Shown here piece by piece: positions 54,208-61,823 of a DNA stretch of 64,000 nucleotides (the stretch's first letter is position 1; every line of letters starts with the position of its first letter). This stretch comes from UBA1858 sp965262455 (GTDB taxonomy: Bacteria; Pseudomonadota; Gammaproteobacteria; UBA4575). Made by a program: the position numbers and the translations under genes. Location: the NCBI GenBank assembly GCA_965262455.1, contig CBDHFH010000008.1:62001-126000 (forward strand). The letters run 5' to 3'. Below the pieces are notes generated by a model. The model worked only from the letters and a program-made list of their open reading frames with translations, had not been told where the DNA came from and made no database searches.

Positions 54208-54867
54208 ATGCCCGAATCTAAATCAGAAGCCAAACTTCGTATCACCGAGATCTTTTATTCATTGCAGGGTGAAACCAGTACGATTGGTTTGCCCACTGTC
54301 TTCGTGCGCCTGACAGGCTGCCCATTGCGTTGCCAGTACTGTGATACAGAATATGCCTTCTCTGGTGGAGAATGGATGACCATGTCTGAAATTGAACGTC
54401 AGGTTCAGCAATATAAAACATCTTACGTCACTGTGACTGGTGGAGAGCCACTTGCGCAGCCCGACTGTATCGAATTGTTAACGCGCTTGTGTGATCAACA
54501 TTACCAAGTCTCTCTCGAGACAAGTGGTGCATTATCACTTGAAGAGGTTGATGCGCGTGTTATAAAAATCATGGATATAAAGACCCCGGATTCTAAAGAG
54601 CAAGACAAAAATCTTTGGCAAAATTTAGTGATGCTTGATGCCAAAGATCAAATTAAATTTGTTATCTGCAGCGAGCAGGATTACACATGGAGTAAAAAAC
54701 AAGTACAAGAACGAAAACTAGATGCGCGCTGTGAAATCCTATTTTCTCCAAGTCATCAACAATTGGAACCTGCTCAATTAGCTGATTGGCTATTGCGAGA
54801 CCAATTACCGGTGCGCTTTCAAATGCAATTGCATAAAGTGCTTTGGGGCGATCAGCCGGGTAAGTGA
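54208..54867 (+). CDS. queE: 7-carboxy-7-deazaguanine synthase QueE
   Basis: Radical-SAM enzyme of queuosine synthesis that contracts carboxytetrahydropterin to CDG. The 219-residue protein has the cluster motif CPLRCQYCDTEY (CX3CX2C) near residue 37, preceded by ITEIFYSLQGETSTIGLPTVF and followed by YVTVTGGEPLAQPDC, all typical for QueE. The start ATG at 54208 has no strong ribosome site. It overlaps or abuts queC at 54864-54870; tolB-pal-cpoB-queE-queC is a common order. Confidence 0.94.
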   Translation: MPESKSEAKLRITEIFYSLQGETSTIGLPTVFVRLTGCPLRCQYCDTEYAFSGGEWMTMSEIERQVQQYKTSYVTVTGGEPLAQPDCIELLTRLCDQHYQVSLETSGALSLEEVDARVIKIMDIKTPDSKEQDKNLWQNLVMLDAKDQIKFVICSEQDYTWSKKQVQERKLDARCEILFSPSHQQLEPAQLADWLLRDQLPVRFQMQLHKVLWGDQPGK

Positions 54868-54869
54868 GT

Positions 54870-55556
54870 ATGTCAGGTAGTAAAAAAGCAGTGGTGTTGT
54901 TATCAGGAGGATTAGATTCTGTTACTGCATTAGCCATTGCACAGGAGCAGGGCTATGAGTGCTACGCATTGAGTTTTCGTTATGGGCAACGGCATGAGGC
55001 CGAAGTTGCCGCGTCTCAACGTATTGCACAAACCATGAAGGTGTCATGTCATCATGTATTTGATTTGGATTTATCCATTTTTGACAACTCGGCGTTAACT
55101 AATCACGACTTAGCAGTACCAACGTCACTGTCTGATGATATTCCTATTACTTATGTGCCTGCACGTAATACGATTTTCTTATCGGTGGCGTTAGGCTGGG
55201 CAGAAGTTTTATCGGCAGAGGCAATTTTTATTGGCGTCAACGCGGTTGATTATTCTGGTTATCCTGATTGTCGTCCTGAATTTATACAGGCGTTTCAGCA
55301 GCTGTGTAATGTAGCCACTAAGGCAGGAGTTGAAGCGCAGGGTGTAACAGTCATGACACCACTGATTGATATGACCAAGGCGCAAATTATTGCCCAGGGA
55401 ATGCAGCTTGGTGTGGACTATTCTCAAACTGTATCTTGTTATCAAGCGACACCTGATGGCTTAGCCTGCGGACAGTGTGATTCATGCCAATTGCGTCGTC
55501 AGGGCTTTTATGATGCCGGCATTGAAGATCCAACCAGATATCAAGCTGCATCTTAA
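54870..55556 (+). CDS. queC: 7-cyano-7-deazaguanine synthase QueC
   Basis: ATP-dependent enzyme that converts CDG to preQ0 in queuosine synthesis. The PP-loop VVLLSGGLDSVTALAIA is at the N-terminus, and the C-terminal zinc site has cysteines in SCYQATPDGLACGQCDSCQLR. I use the ATG at 54870, giving 228 residues (E. coli 231); a GTG at 54864, overlapping the queE stop, would add two residues. VPARNTIFLSVALGWAE is the usual middle motif. queD and queF are not in the window. Confidence 0.95.
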   Translation: MSGSKKAVVLLSGGLDSVTALAIAQEQGYECYALSFRYGQRHEAEVAASQRIAQTMKVSCHHVFDLDLSIFDNSALTNHDLAVPTSLSDDIPITYVPARNTIFLSVALGWAEVLSAEAIFIGVNAVDYSGYPDCRPEFIQAFQQLCNVATKAGVEAQGVTVMTPLIDMTKAQIIAQGMQLGVDYSQTVSCYQATPDGLACGQCDSCQLRRQGFYDAGIEDPTRYQAAS

Positions 55557-55699
55557 CTGATTGTAATTACGGCTCTATTTATATAACTTATCGAGGTAGA
55601 TATAAATTCAATATCGATTGAGTATATAAGATAATAATAATATGCTAATGTTCGTTCGTAGCACGATTTAGACCAATAATAATTACATGAGGGGGGAAG

Positions 55700-56182
55700 A
55701 TGTCGGAGCAAAAAAAACTCGCCATAATTGCCACAAAAGGAAGCCTTGATTGGGCTTATCCTCCATTTATATTAGCCTCTACGGCTGCTGCACTCGATTA
55801 TGAAGTGCAGATATTTTTTACCTTTTATGGCTTAGCGTTATTACGTAAAGACTTAAACCTTAAAGTCACACCACTTGGCAATCCTGCCATGCCGATGCCT
55901 ATGAATATGGATAAATGGTTTCCTGTAATGGGAACTGCTCTGCCAGGCATGGAAGCGATGATGTCGTCCATGATGAAAGCAAAAATGAAAAAGAAAGGCG
56001 TTGCCAGTGTTGAGGAATTACGTGAACTTTGCATTGAAGCGGACGTTAAACTAGTTGCATGCCAGATGACAGTCGATTTATTTGACTTTGAGTCAGACGA
56101 TTTAATTGATGGCATCGCATATGGTGGTGCGGCGACATTTTTTGAATTTGCCGAAGAAGCAAATATTACTCTTTACATATAA
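55700..56182 (+). CDS. DsrE2-like sulfur-carrier protein (DsrE/F family)
   Basis: A 160-residue DsrE-fold protein. It opens KKLAIIATKGSLDWAYPPF and has the DsrE2-type middle with a Met/Pro-rich segment GNPAMPMPMNMDKWFPVMG and MEAMMSSMMKAKMKKKGV (residues 61-100). Cys111 and Cys121 (VKLVACQMTVDLF) are at the sites where DsrE2 carries persulfide sulfur. DsrE2 proteins occur in sulfur oxidisers beside TusA, rhodanese or permeases. No TusA is seen here. A strong ribosome site (AGGGGGGAAG) precedes the ATG. It precedes two Met-rich exported proteins and a YeeE permease. Confidence 0.82.
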   Translation: MSEQKKLAIIATKGSLDWAYPPFILASTAAALDYEVQIFFTFYGLALLRKDLNLKVTPLGNPAMPMPMNMDKWFPVMGTALPGMEAMMSSMMKAKMKKKGVASVEELRELCIEADVKLVACQMTVDLFDFESDDLIDGIAYGGAATFFEFAEEANITLYI

Positions 56183-56270
56183 ATATAATCCGCAGCCCTT
56201 TGTTAATGGGGTGTAGACTAAAGATTATGACGAGATAGGTGCCGTTTCTCAAAACGACAGGAGGAGTCGA

Positions 56271-57296
56271 ATGAGATCAACAAAACATTTTTTTACCGCG
56301 CTAATTATTACACTGCTAATTACTCACCAATCAGTGCTTGCTGAGACTGAAGCGTCGAGCAATGGCTATGCCGCAAATAACCCTGCACATAACATGATGA
56401 TGAATCCATATATGATGGGTGGCATGAATCCCATGGCATGGATGAATCCGATGATGATGAACGGGATGATGATGGGTCCAGGCATGATGGGTTCGATGTA
56501 TCCCATGATGGGCATGATGAATCCGATGTTGGCAATGATGAATCCAATGTTCATGAGTATGAGCCCGATGATGCAAATGATGGCTAGCCCTGCGGTAGAT
56601 GGAATGACTCGTGCAGAGTCACTCGACAGCATGATGCGCATGATGGATCCAAAGCTATTCTTGGCGGCAATGGGTGGTACCTATGAGCAACGTGAAGATG
56701 ATGATGTGCCTAATACATTACCGGTTGGCAAAATTCCCGGCTTTCCTACCCAGAGTTTTTACGACCATCCGGTCAATACTGTCTTACCTAGCATAAGTGA
56801 TGAAGCTAAGAAGAACGCATTCCAGACAATGATGATGATGAGTCCGTTGTCGATGCGGGACATGCTAAATGTGATGACTTATAAACTTCCTCTCGAAGAG
56901 GGGGTTACCTGGGATGACGCAGTAGAATCCATGAAGTTGCGTGCCAACGAGGTGAATTTCAAGTTTGTAGGTTCAAGCCCACTGTCAAAAGAGATTGAAG
57001 CCTTAACTGAAGCACCAACACCAAGAATTGAAATTTTCCGTTTTTGCGATGCGGTTGTAGCGCGCAAAATTTTGGATTACATGCCTGAGTTTATTGTCTT
57101 CCTGCCTTGTAAAATCGCCCTCATTGAAGATGCTGAAGGCCAAATATGGATTATGACCATGGACTGGGATGTGAGTTGGCTGGATTTTGCGCAAAATCCT
57201 AATTCACATATGACCAAAGAACTAAGAGCGGATGCAAAAAGAATTCGTGATGATATTCGTTACATTATGGAAGGTGCAGCGAGCGGAGACCTCTAG
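56271..57296 (+). CDS. Exported Met-rich protein with C-terminal DUF302 domain
   Basis: A 341-residue precursor with a Sec signal peptide (residues 1-24, LITHQSVLAET). Residues 41-104 hold about 31 methionines in 64 positions, in units such as MMNPM, GMMNPM and MSPMM, with Gly, Asn and Pro between. After a linker, residues about 200-335 read as DUF302: YKLPLEEGVTWDDAVESMK, IEIFRFCDAVVARKILDYMP, FIVFLPCKIALIEDAEGQIW and a final helix KRIRDDIRYIMEG. Cys259 and Cys280 are the only cysteines. Strong AGGAGG ribosome site. DUF302 proteins are often periplasmic in sulfur bacteria, function unknown. I infer a soft-metal or sulfur-binding role. Confidence 0.75.
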   Translation: MRSTKHFFTALIITLLITHQSVLAETEASSNGYAANNPAHNMMMNPYMMGGMNPMAWMNPMMMNGMMMGPGMMGSMYPMMGMMNPMLAMMNPMFMSMSPMMQMMASPAVDGMTRAESLDSMMRMMDPKLFLAAMGGTYEQREDDDVPNTLPVGKIPGFPTQSFYDHPVNTVLPSISDEAKKNAFQTMMMMSPLSMRDMLNVMTYKLPLEEGVTWDDAVESMKLRANEVNFKFVGSSPLSKEIEALTEAPTPRIEIFRFCDAVVARKILDYMPEFIVFLPCKIALIEDAEGQIWIMTMDWDVSWLDFAQNPNSHMTKELRADAKRIRDDIRYIMEGAASGDL

Positions 57297-57328
57297 GAGT
57301 TGTATCAATTAAAAATTAAGGAGTCGAA

Positions 57329-57976
57329 ATGAAAATTAGAAATATATTAATCGCTGTAGCGCTGGTGCTTACACTTGGTGTGTTTGTAAACGCAGAAGAG
57401 GAAGCAAGTAGTAATTATTCAATGCCAGGAATGTCATATGCCATGCAGAAATCTATGGATCCAGAAGTTTGGAGCAAGATGATGGCTATGATGATGGATC
57501 CTGCCAAAGCTATGTCTATGGAGAACTGTGCTTTATGTCATGAAGGAGAAGCGCTTGCGCGTTATGCGAAAGACTTTGGACCAATGATGGAAGCGTCACA
57601 ACAAATGTCACAATTCATGTCACCTCATCAGATGATGCAAGGCATGAATCCAATGATGAATATGATGATGAATCCTATGGCCATGATGTATCCCATGATG
57701 GGCATGATGGGACCAATGATGGGGATGATGAATCCTATGATGATGGGCATGATGAACCCAATGGCGATGATGAATCCGATGACTATGATGAACCCAATGA
57801 CAATGATGAATCCTATGTCCATGATGAACCCAATGATGGGCGGCATGGGTGGCGGCTATGGACACGGCGGCAATCCAATGGGTCAGATGATGGAGCCTGA
57901 TCAGTACAGCCAATGGTTTGATCAAATGACAGAGATGATGAAGCAATTTACACCAGCACCTGCGGAATCAAACTAA
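57329..57976 (+). CDS. Exported Met-rich protein with a CXXCH haem-type motif
   Basis: A 215-residue precursor with a signal peptide (residues 1-22, VFVNAEE). One CXXCH motif, Cys67-Ala-Leu-Cys70-His71 in SMENCALCHEGEALARYAKD, would bind c-type haem if the signal routes it to the periplasm. Residues 102-173 contain about 39 methionines in 72 positions, including five tandem hexads MMNPM(A/T/T/S/M) at 141-170, then a Gly-rich GGMGGGYGHGG stretch and a polar end. The ribosome leader GGAGTCGA matches that of the previous gene 32 bases upstream, so the two are an operon. I do not know a described family with this layout. Confidence 0.7.
   Translation: MKIRNILIAVALVLTLGVFVNAEEEASSNYSMPGMSYAMQKSMDPEVWSKMMAMMMDPAKAMSMENCALCHEGEALARYAKDFGPMMEASQQMSQFMSPHQMMQGMNPMMNMMMNPMAMMYPMMGMMGPMMGMMNPMMMGMMNPMAMMNPMTMMNPMTMMNPMSMMNPMMGGMGGGYGHGGNPMGQMMEPDQYSQWFDQMTEMMKQFTPAPAESN
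57749..57838 (+). repeat. Five tandem 18-base repeats coding MMNPMx
   Basis: Each unit reads ATGATGAAYCCNATGNNN. Synonymous changes at the Asn and Pro third positions and replacement at the last codon show that the repeat is kept at the protein level. More loosely repeated copies extend left to about 57632. It lies fully inside the CXXCH Met-rich gene. Confidence 0.85.
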
Positions 57977-58105
57977 ATCAGGGTAATTACTCATTAAATT
58001 CCTAATATTTCAAGGGATTTGAGGGTATTTTGTGAGTTAATTTAAGGAAGATAGCATTGACATGGACGTCAATTTTACACATTTCATAAAATTCTAACTG
58101 TGGAA

Positions 58106-58133
58106 TGTCAATTTTCGGAGGTACTGTTATAAT
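58106..58133 (+). promoter_or_regulatory. Extended -10 promoter of the YeeE/YedE gene
   Basis: TGTCAA at 58106-58111, a 16-base spacer and TATAAT at 58128-58133, with TG one base before the -10 box (TGTTATAAT), form a good extended -10 promoter about 30 bases before the start codon. It would allow the permease to be transcribed apart from the Met-rich pair. Confidence 0.5.
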
Positions 58134-58162
58134 CGCGCCCTCTATTAGTTAGTGAACATTTC

Positions 58163-59302
58163 ATGGAAGACTTATCTAATATTCACTACATCGCCATCTG
58201 GGGTTTTTGCATAGCACTGGTATTCGGCTTTGTAGGCAATAAAACACACTTTTGCACAATGGGCGCCGTCAGTGACGTCGTCAACATGGGAGCTCGAGGA
58301 CGTTTGGGTTCCTGGTTTATGGGTATTGGTATCGCCATTATCGGTGTGCAGATTCTTCGAATGTCAGGGCTCATCAGTCTGGGTGAGTCAATGTACCTTT
58401 CCACTCAGTTTTTATACCTGAGTTATATAGTAGGTGGATTCATCTTTGGCATCGGTATGACACTGGCTGCGGGTTGTGGTCAACGCAATCTAGTCCGTGT
58501 TGGCGGGGGTAACCTAAAGTCTTTGATTGTTGTCATTGTGCTTGGCATAACAGCTTATATGACATTACGCGGACTGCTTGCACTACTCAGACTTAATTAT
58601 ATATACAAAGCCAATATCGAATTGACCGATATAGGCATGCAATCACAAAGTTTATCTCAGGGTGTAAGTGCGCTTACCGGTATTGCAGATGGAAACATTT
58701 TACAAACTATACTTGCATTTGTTATTGGGCTTGCTTTTATTCTCTATGCATTAAAGCAACAGGAATTCCGCAGTAGCTTTGATAATGTGTTGGCAGGTGT
58801 CACGGTTGGCGGCTGTGTACTCGCGGCATGGTTTGTCACGGGGTATCTTGGTCAGGATGACTTTGATCCTGTATCACCGCAAGGTCTTACTTTTGTTGGT
58901 CCTACAGGAAATACAATTAGCTATTTAATGACATTCACCGGCGCTGAAATTAACTTTGGCATTGCAGTTACTTTTGGCATGATCCTCGGTTCATTTATAT
59001 ACGCCATTATTTCGCGAACCTTTAGAATAGAAACATTCAGTAACCAGTCAGAGATGGTCAGTCATCTCATTGGGGCTGTCTTGATGGGCTTTGGTGGCGT
59101 GCTATCCTTTGGCTGCACTATTGGCCAAGGTGTAACAGGCATTTCGACGCTGGCTATTGGTTCCTTCATTACTCTCAGCATGATCGTGTTCGGGAGCGCT
59201 TTGACAATGAAAGTTCAGTATCACATGCTGGATGAAAAATCATTCATTGGCGCAGTGGCGACAGGAACGGCTGAGTTGCTGAACCCTTTCCATAAAGAAT
59301 AA
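58163..59302 (+). CDS. YeeE/YedE family thiosulfate/sulfur permease
   Basis: A 379-residue inner-membrane protein with about nine or more hydrophobic helices and the two-fold repeated sulfur-transport layout. Conserved cysteines of the YeeE thiosulfate path are present: Cys31 in THFCTMGAV, Cys105 in LAAGCGQRNLVRVGGGNLKS and Cys318 in LSFGCTIGQGVTGIS. YeeE (TsuA) takes up thiosulfate with TsuB/TusA-like partners. Here no TusA is adjacent, but a DsrE2-like carrier lies upstream. Substrate could be thiosulfate or another sulfur species. Confidence 0.87.
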   Translation: MEDLSNIHYIAIWGFCIALVFGFVGNKTHFCTMGAVSDVVNMGARGRLGSWFMGIGIAIIGVQILRMSGLISLGESMYLSTQFLYLSYIVGGFIFGIGMTLAAGCGQRNLVRVGGGNLKSLIVVIVLGITAYMTLRGLLALLRLNYIYKANIELTDIGMQSQSLSQGVSALTGIADGNILQTILAFVIGLAFILYALKQQEFRSSFDNVLAGVTVGGCVLAAWFVTGYLGQDDFDPVSPQGLTFVGPTGNTISYLMTFTGAEINFGIAVTFGMILGSFIYAIISRTFRIETFSNQSEMVSHLIGAVLMGFGGVLSFGCTIGQGVTGISTLAIGSFITLSMIVFGSALTMKVQYHMLDEKSFIGAVATGTAELLNPFHKE

Positions 59303-59332
59303 TACTCGGCAGTAAATTCTTATTTCGGTGCT

Positions 59333-59364
59333 TTGCAAAATGCTCGTTATGAGTATAATGAGCA
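59333..59364 (+). promoter_or_regulatory. Candidate tRNA-Lys promoter overlapped by an inverted repeat
   Basis: TTGCAA at 59333-59338 and TATAAT at 59354-59359 are spaced by 15 bases, about 93 bases before the tRNA. TGCTCGTTAT (59341-59350) and ATAATGAGCA (59355-59364) form a 10-base inverted repeat with one mismatch covering the -10 box; it might be an operator or the tail of the YeeE transcript. Confidence 0.35.
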
Positions 59365-59451
59365 CCCCTCGTATTCAAGTCGATTACAGTAGCTGTAATT
59401 TAAGAATACATTCCATATAGCTTGCCAATGATTGGTTCAAGCTGGCGTAAT

Positions 59452-59527
59452 GGGCCGTTAGCTCAGTTGGTAGAGCAGTTGGCTTTTAACCAATTTGTCG
59501 AGCGTTCGAGTCGCTCACGGCCCACCA
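59452..59527 (+). tRNA. tRNA-Lys (anticodon TTT)
   Basis: The 76-base sequence folds as a complete cloverleaf: acceptor GGGCCGT with ACGGCCC, D arm GCTC/GAGC with AGTTGGTA loop, anticodon arm GTTGG/CCAAT (with a G-T pair) around CTTTTAA, short variable loop TTGTC, T arm GAGCG/CGCTC with TTCGAGT, then discriminator A and encoded CCA. Anticodon TTT reads lysine codons AAA and AAG. Confidence 0.98.
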
Positions 59528-59636
59528 TTCCTGCCTCCTAAACATATCGCCTGATGCTTTGGCTAGTTATAGTCAAAATTAAAATGCAGTTGATATAGTC
59601 GTTAAAACATGACTGTTTAAACCATATTCAATACAG

Positions 59637-59649
59637 ATTGTCTGACAAT
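59637..59649. promoter_or_regulatory. 13-bp palindrome resembling a GntR/FadR-type operator
   Basis: ATTGTC-T-GACAAT is perfectly symmetric and its core TTGTCTGACAA fits the TNGTNNNACNA pattern of FadR-branch GntR regulators. It lies about 105 bases ahead of the DUF2937 gene, in the 227-base gap after tRNA-Lys. The same gap has GCAGTCG (59689-59695) and CGACTGC (59723-59729) as a second inverted repeat and nothing else I can name. Confidence 0.35.
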
Positions 59650-59754
59650 TTAGATACGTTTGTTGATATTCTTTTTAGCGCAATTAAAGCAGTCGACATT
59701 AACTACTGGAAGCAGGCAGCGACGACTGCATGAAAACTATTAGCCGAGATAATT

Positions 59755-60336
59755 ATGAGTATTATAAAGAGTCTATTCGATAAGATAATTTTTGCCACGG
59801 GTGTGTTGCTGTTTATGCAAGTGCCGCACTTTATTGATCAATATGAGCAAAGACTGGGTGGCTATTATCAAGCCCAAGTCAAGCATTTAGAGCAATACCA
59901 GGCCATTGCTGATAAGCAACATAAAGGAGATTTGCGCGCCTTGATTAATGACTTTGAATCGAGTGCGAATGCTTCCGTTCAACACACAGGTAATAATATC
60001 CGTCAAATTGAACAAGAGTCTCAACAACTCAAGCAAGAAGTGCAAGGGCTAACAAATCAATCATTTGTGGTAAAAGTTATAACAATAACAAAAAGTTTGA
60101 AAATGGATATTGCACGAGCAGTAATCGATACATTTAAGCCAGCGTTTCCGTTATCTATTGAGGGGTTTGTATGTGGGTTGCTGGGTGGATTATTTATGAG
60201 TGCATTATTCAATGGGGTTGTCAGTATGCCAAGGGTATTGTTTGCAAATAAAAAACATCAGACTAAACAGCGCGTCAGCACAGGCACCAAGCAAAGAGTT
60301 GAGCCAACGATAATGCGCCCTGCAAGAGCCGGTTAG
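59755..60336 (+). CDS. DUF2937 family membrane protein
   Basis: A 193-residue protein. The N-terminal helix and motif KIIFATGVLLFMQVPHFIDQ then YEQRLGGYYQAQV are the DUF2937 signature. The centre (about 40-110) is a hydrophilic helix with heptad-like HLEQYQAI and IEQESQQLKQEVQGL. A second transmembrane helix lies near residues 135-155 (FVCGLLGGLFMSALFNGV), and the C-terminus is basic. Function unknown. It is followed by the VanZ-like gene after 22 bases. Confidence 0.78.
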   Translation: MSIIKSLFDKIIFATGVLLFMQVPHFIDQYEQRLGGYYQAQVKHLEQYQAIADKQHKGDLRALINDFESSANASVQHTGNNIRQIEQESQQLKQEVQGLTNQSFVVKVITITKSLKMDIARAVIDTFKPAFPLSIEGFVCGLLGGLFMSALFNGVVSMPRVLFANKKHQTKQRVSTGTKQRVEPTIMRPARAG

Positions 60337-60358
60337 TTAATCCACATTTTTAATTGCC

Positions 60359-61693
60359 ATGCAATCTTCAGCGCAGGATGCGTTATATGATACGCGTGAG
60401 ATTACCAGCTATGGTGTTAAAGTGCTTTGGTTGCTTTTTACATTATTTATTTTTTATGGTGCACTGATTCCATTTGAATTTAGTTTCAGTAAAGAGCAGG
60501 TTATTAGCCGCATCGAAAACTTTAGTTGGGTGCCATTCTTTCGTGCTGATGGTTCACGTCATTCTCTAACAGATATCGTACAAAACATTTTATTCTTCAT
60601 TCCATTTGGATTTTTTGGCGTGTTGTCTTTCGCGAGAAATAAATTTTTTGCATTATTCCTGGTAACATTTTTTGGTTTTCTGATTAGTCTAAATGTAGAA
60701 ATACTTCAGCTGTTCACCGAGTCGCGTAACACATCATTGACTGATCTCGTATGTAATACTCTTGGGACAGGCATAGGCGCGCTCAGTGCGTTAATTGTTT
60801 TTTCATTATTCTGTTTGATGATGAGAACAAAAACTTTTAGACAGGTGATTAATAATCAGTACTATTACTTGTTTATGCTCGCATTATTTATTATCGCAGC
60901 AGGGACCTTGCAGCCATTTGATTTCACGCTTGATGTCAGTACTGTCTGGTCTGGTGTCAAAGAAGCATTCGCTCAATCTACTTCGTTTTCAACTCAGTTA
61001 ACCGATGAGCTGGTTGTTGGATTTCGTTTTTTCCTGTTTTCAGTGATTACGTGTTTGTGGTTGCGCAGTGTGAATTATACCTTATGGCCAATTGTCGGCG
61101 TTTTTGTCAGTGCAAGTATTGGTGTGTGTTTCGAGTTAGCACAATTCATTGTGGTTTCTAGATCGCCTTCCGCACAAGATATGTTTGTCGTTATGCTAAG
61201 TTGTAGTTTGGGTGGTGTATTTATTTCTCTGTTACCCAAGAACGTAAAGTCATTTGTCTGGATTGCGCCGCTGGTTATATTTGCCATCATTAGTGCCGCT
61301 GTTCAAACATTGGCGCCTTTTGAAATTCGAAGTCAGCATGTTTCAATTAGCACAATGCCGTTTTTATCTTATTATCACGCGTCGATATTTACCGCGATTG
61401 CAAATTTCCTTGAAGTACTTATTACCTATATACCTTTAGGGTTTGCATTACAGTATGCGATTTCTTCAAGGCGCAGTGCATTCATGGTTATTACGATTAT
61501 TGTTGGGTTGGTTGCCTACTGCTTGGAGTATATGCAAGGGTGGGTTGTTGGGCGATATCCAGATGTAACAGACGTGATTGCAGCGGTTATCGGCGCTACT
61601 TTTGCAGGCTCATTATGCTTGCGATGGTCGAGAGTGTTCTTCTCTCAGACAACTGAAGTTAATGCAGAAACTAAAGAAATCATAGTAACGTAA
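60359..61693 (+). CDS. Membrane protein with three VanZ-like modules
   Basis: A 444-residue integral membrane protein with about 12 hydrophobic segments. Three places repeat the VanZ pattern E..Q......R.....D: EILQLFTESRNTSLTD at about 117-132, FELAQFIVVSRSPSAQD near 258-274 and LEYMQGWVVGRYPDVTD near 387-403, each followed by a Gly/Ala-rich helix. The first module also has the typical DIVQNILFFIPFGFFGVL. Single-module VanZ proteins modify teicoplanin resistance in Gram-positives; in Gram-negatives they are linked to envelope and exopolysaccharide loci. Function here unknown. Confidence 0.78.
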   Translation: MQSSAQDALYDTREITSYGVKVLWLLFTLFIFYGALIPFEFSFSKEQVISRIENFSWVPFFRADGSRHSLTDIVQNILFFIPFGFFGVLSFARNKFFALFLVTFFGFLISLNVEILQLFTESRNTSLTDLVCNTLGTGIGALSALIVFSLFCLMMRTKTFRQVINNQYYYLFMLALFIIAAGTLQPFDFTLDVSTVWSGVKEAFAQSTSFSTQLTDELVVGFRFFLFSVITCLWLRSVNYTLWPIVGVFVSASIGVCFELAQFIVVSRSPSAQDMFVVMLSCSLGGVFISLLPKNVKSFVWIAPLVIFAIISAAVQTLAPFEIRSQHVSISTMPFLSYYHASIFTAIANFLEVLITYIPLGFALQYAISSRRSAFMVITIIVGLVAYCLEYMQGWVVGRYPDVTDVIAAVIGATFAGSLCLRWSRVFFSQTTEVNAETKEIIVT

Positions 61694-61823
61694 TGAAAAT
61701 ATCCCGACGCCGTTTATCTCTTTAAATCGTTGCTTCATCCCTAAGTAAAATCATTTGTGTTATGCCTTTCACATAATTATCATCAATATCATCGATCAAT
61801 TATTTGGAAAAATTAACTCAGTT

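Noticed and set aside
55557..55699. Possible preQ1-type riboswitch near the queuosine genes
   Set aside because: The region lies downstream of queC, is very AT-rich, and I see no preQ1 pseudoknot pattern. It is better read as the promoter region of the DsrE2-like gene.
56320..56641. Long minus-strand reading frames rich in His, Ser or Ile opposite the Met-rich DUF302 gene
   Set aside because: They are mirror images of the ATG-rich repeat (CAT on the other strand gives His, Ile or Ser). They have no ribosome sites or family features.
57632..57842. Regularly spaced short repeats resembling a CRISPR array
   Set aside because: The unit is 18 bases with no unique spacers, stays in frame and encodes MMNPM. 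It is a protein repeat.
57620..57946. His-rich minus-strand frame opposite the CXXCH Met-rich gene
   Set aside because: Same low-complexity artefact. The plus-strand gene has a signal peptide, ribosome site and CXXCH motif, so it is the real one.
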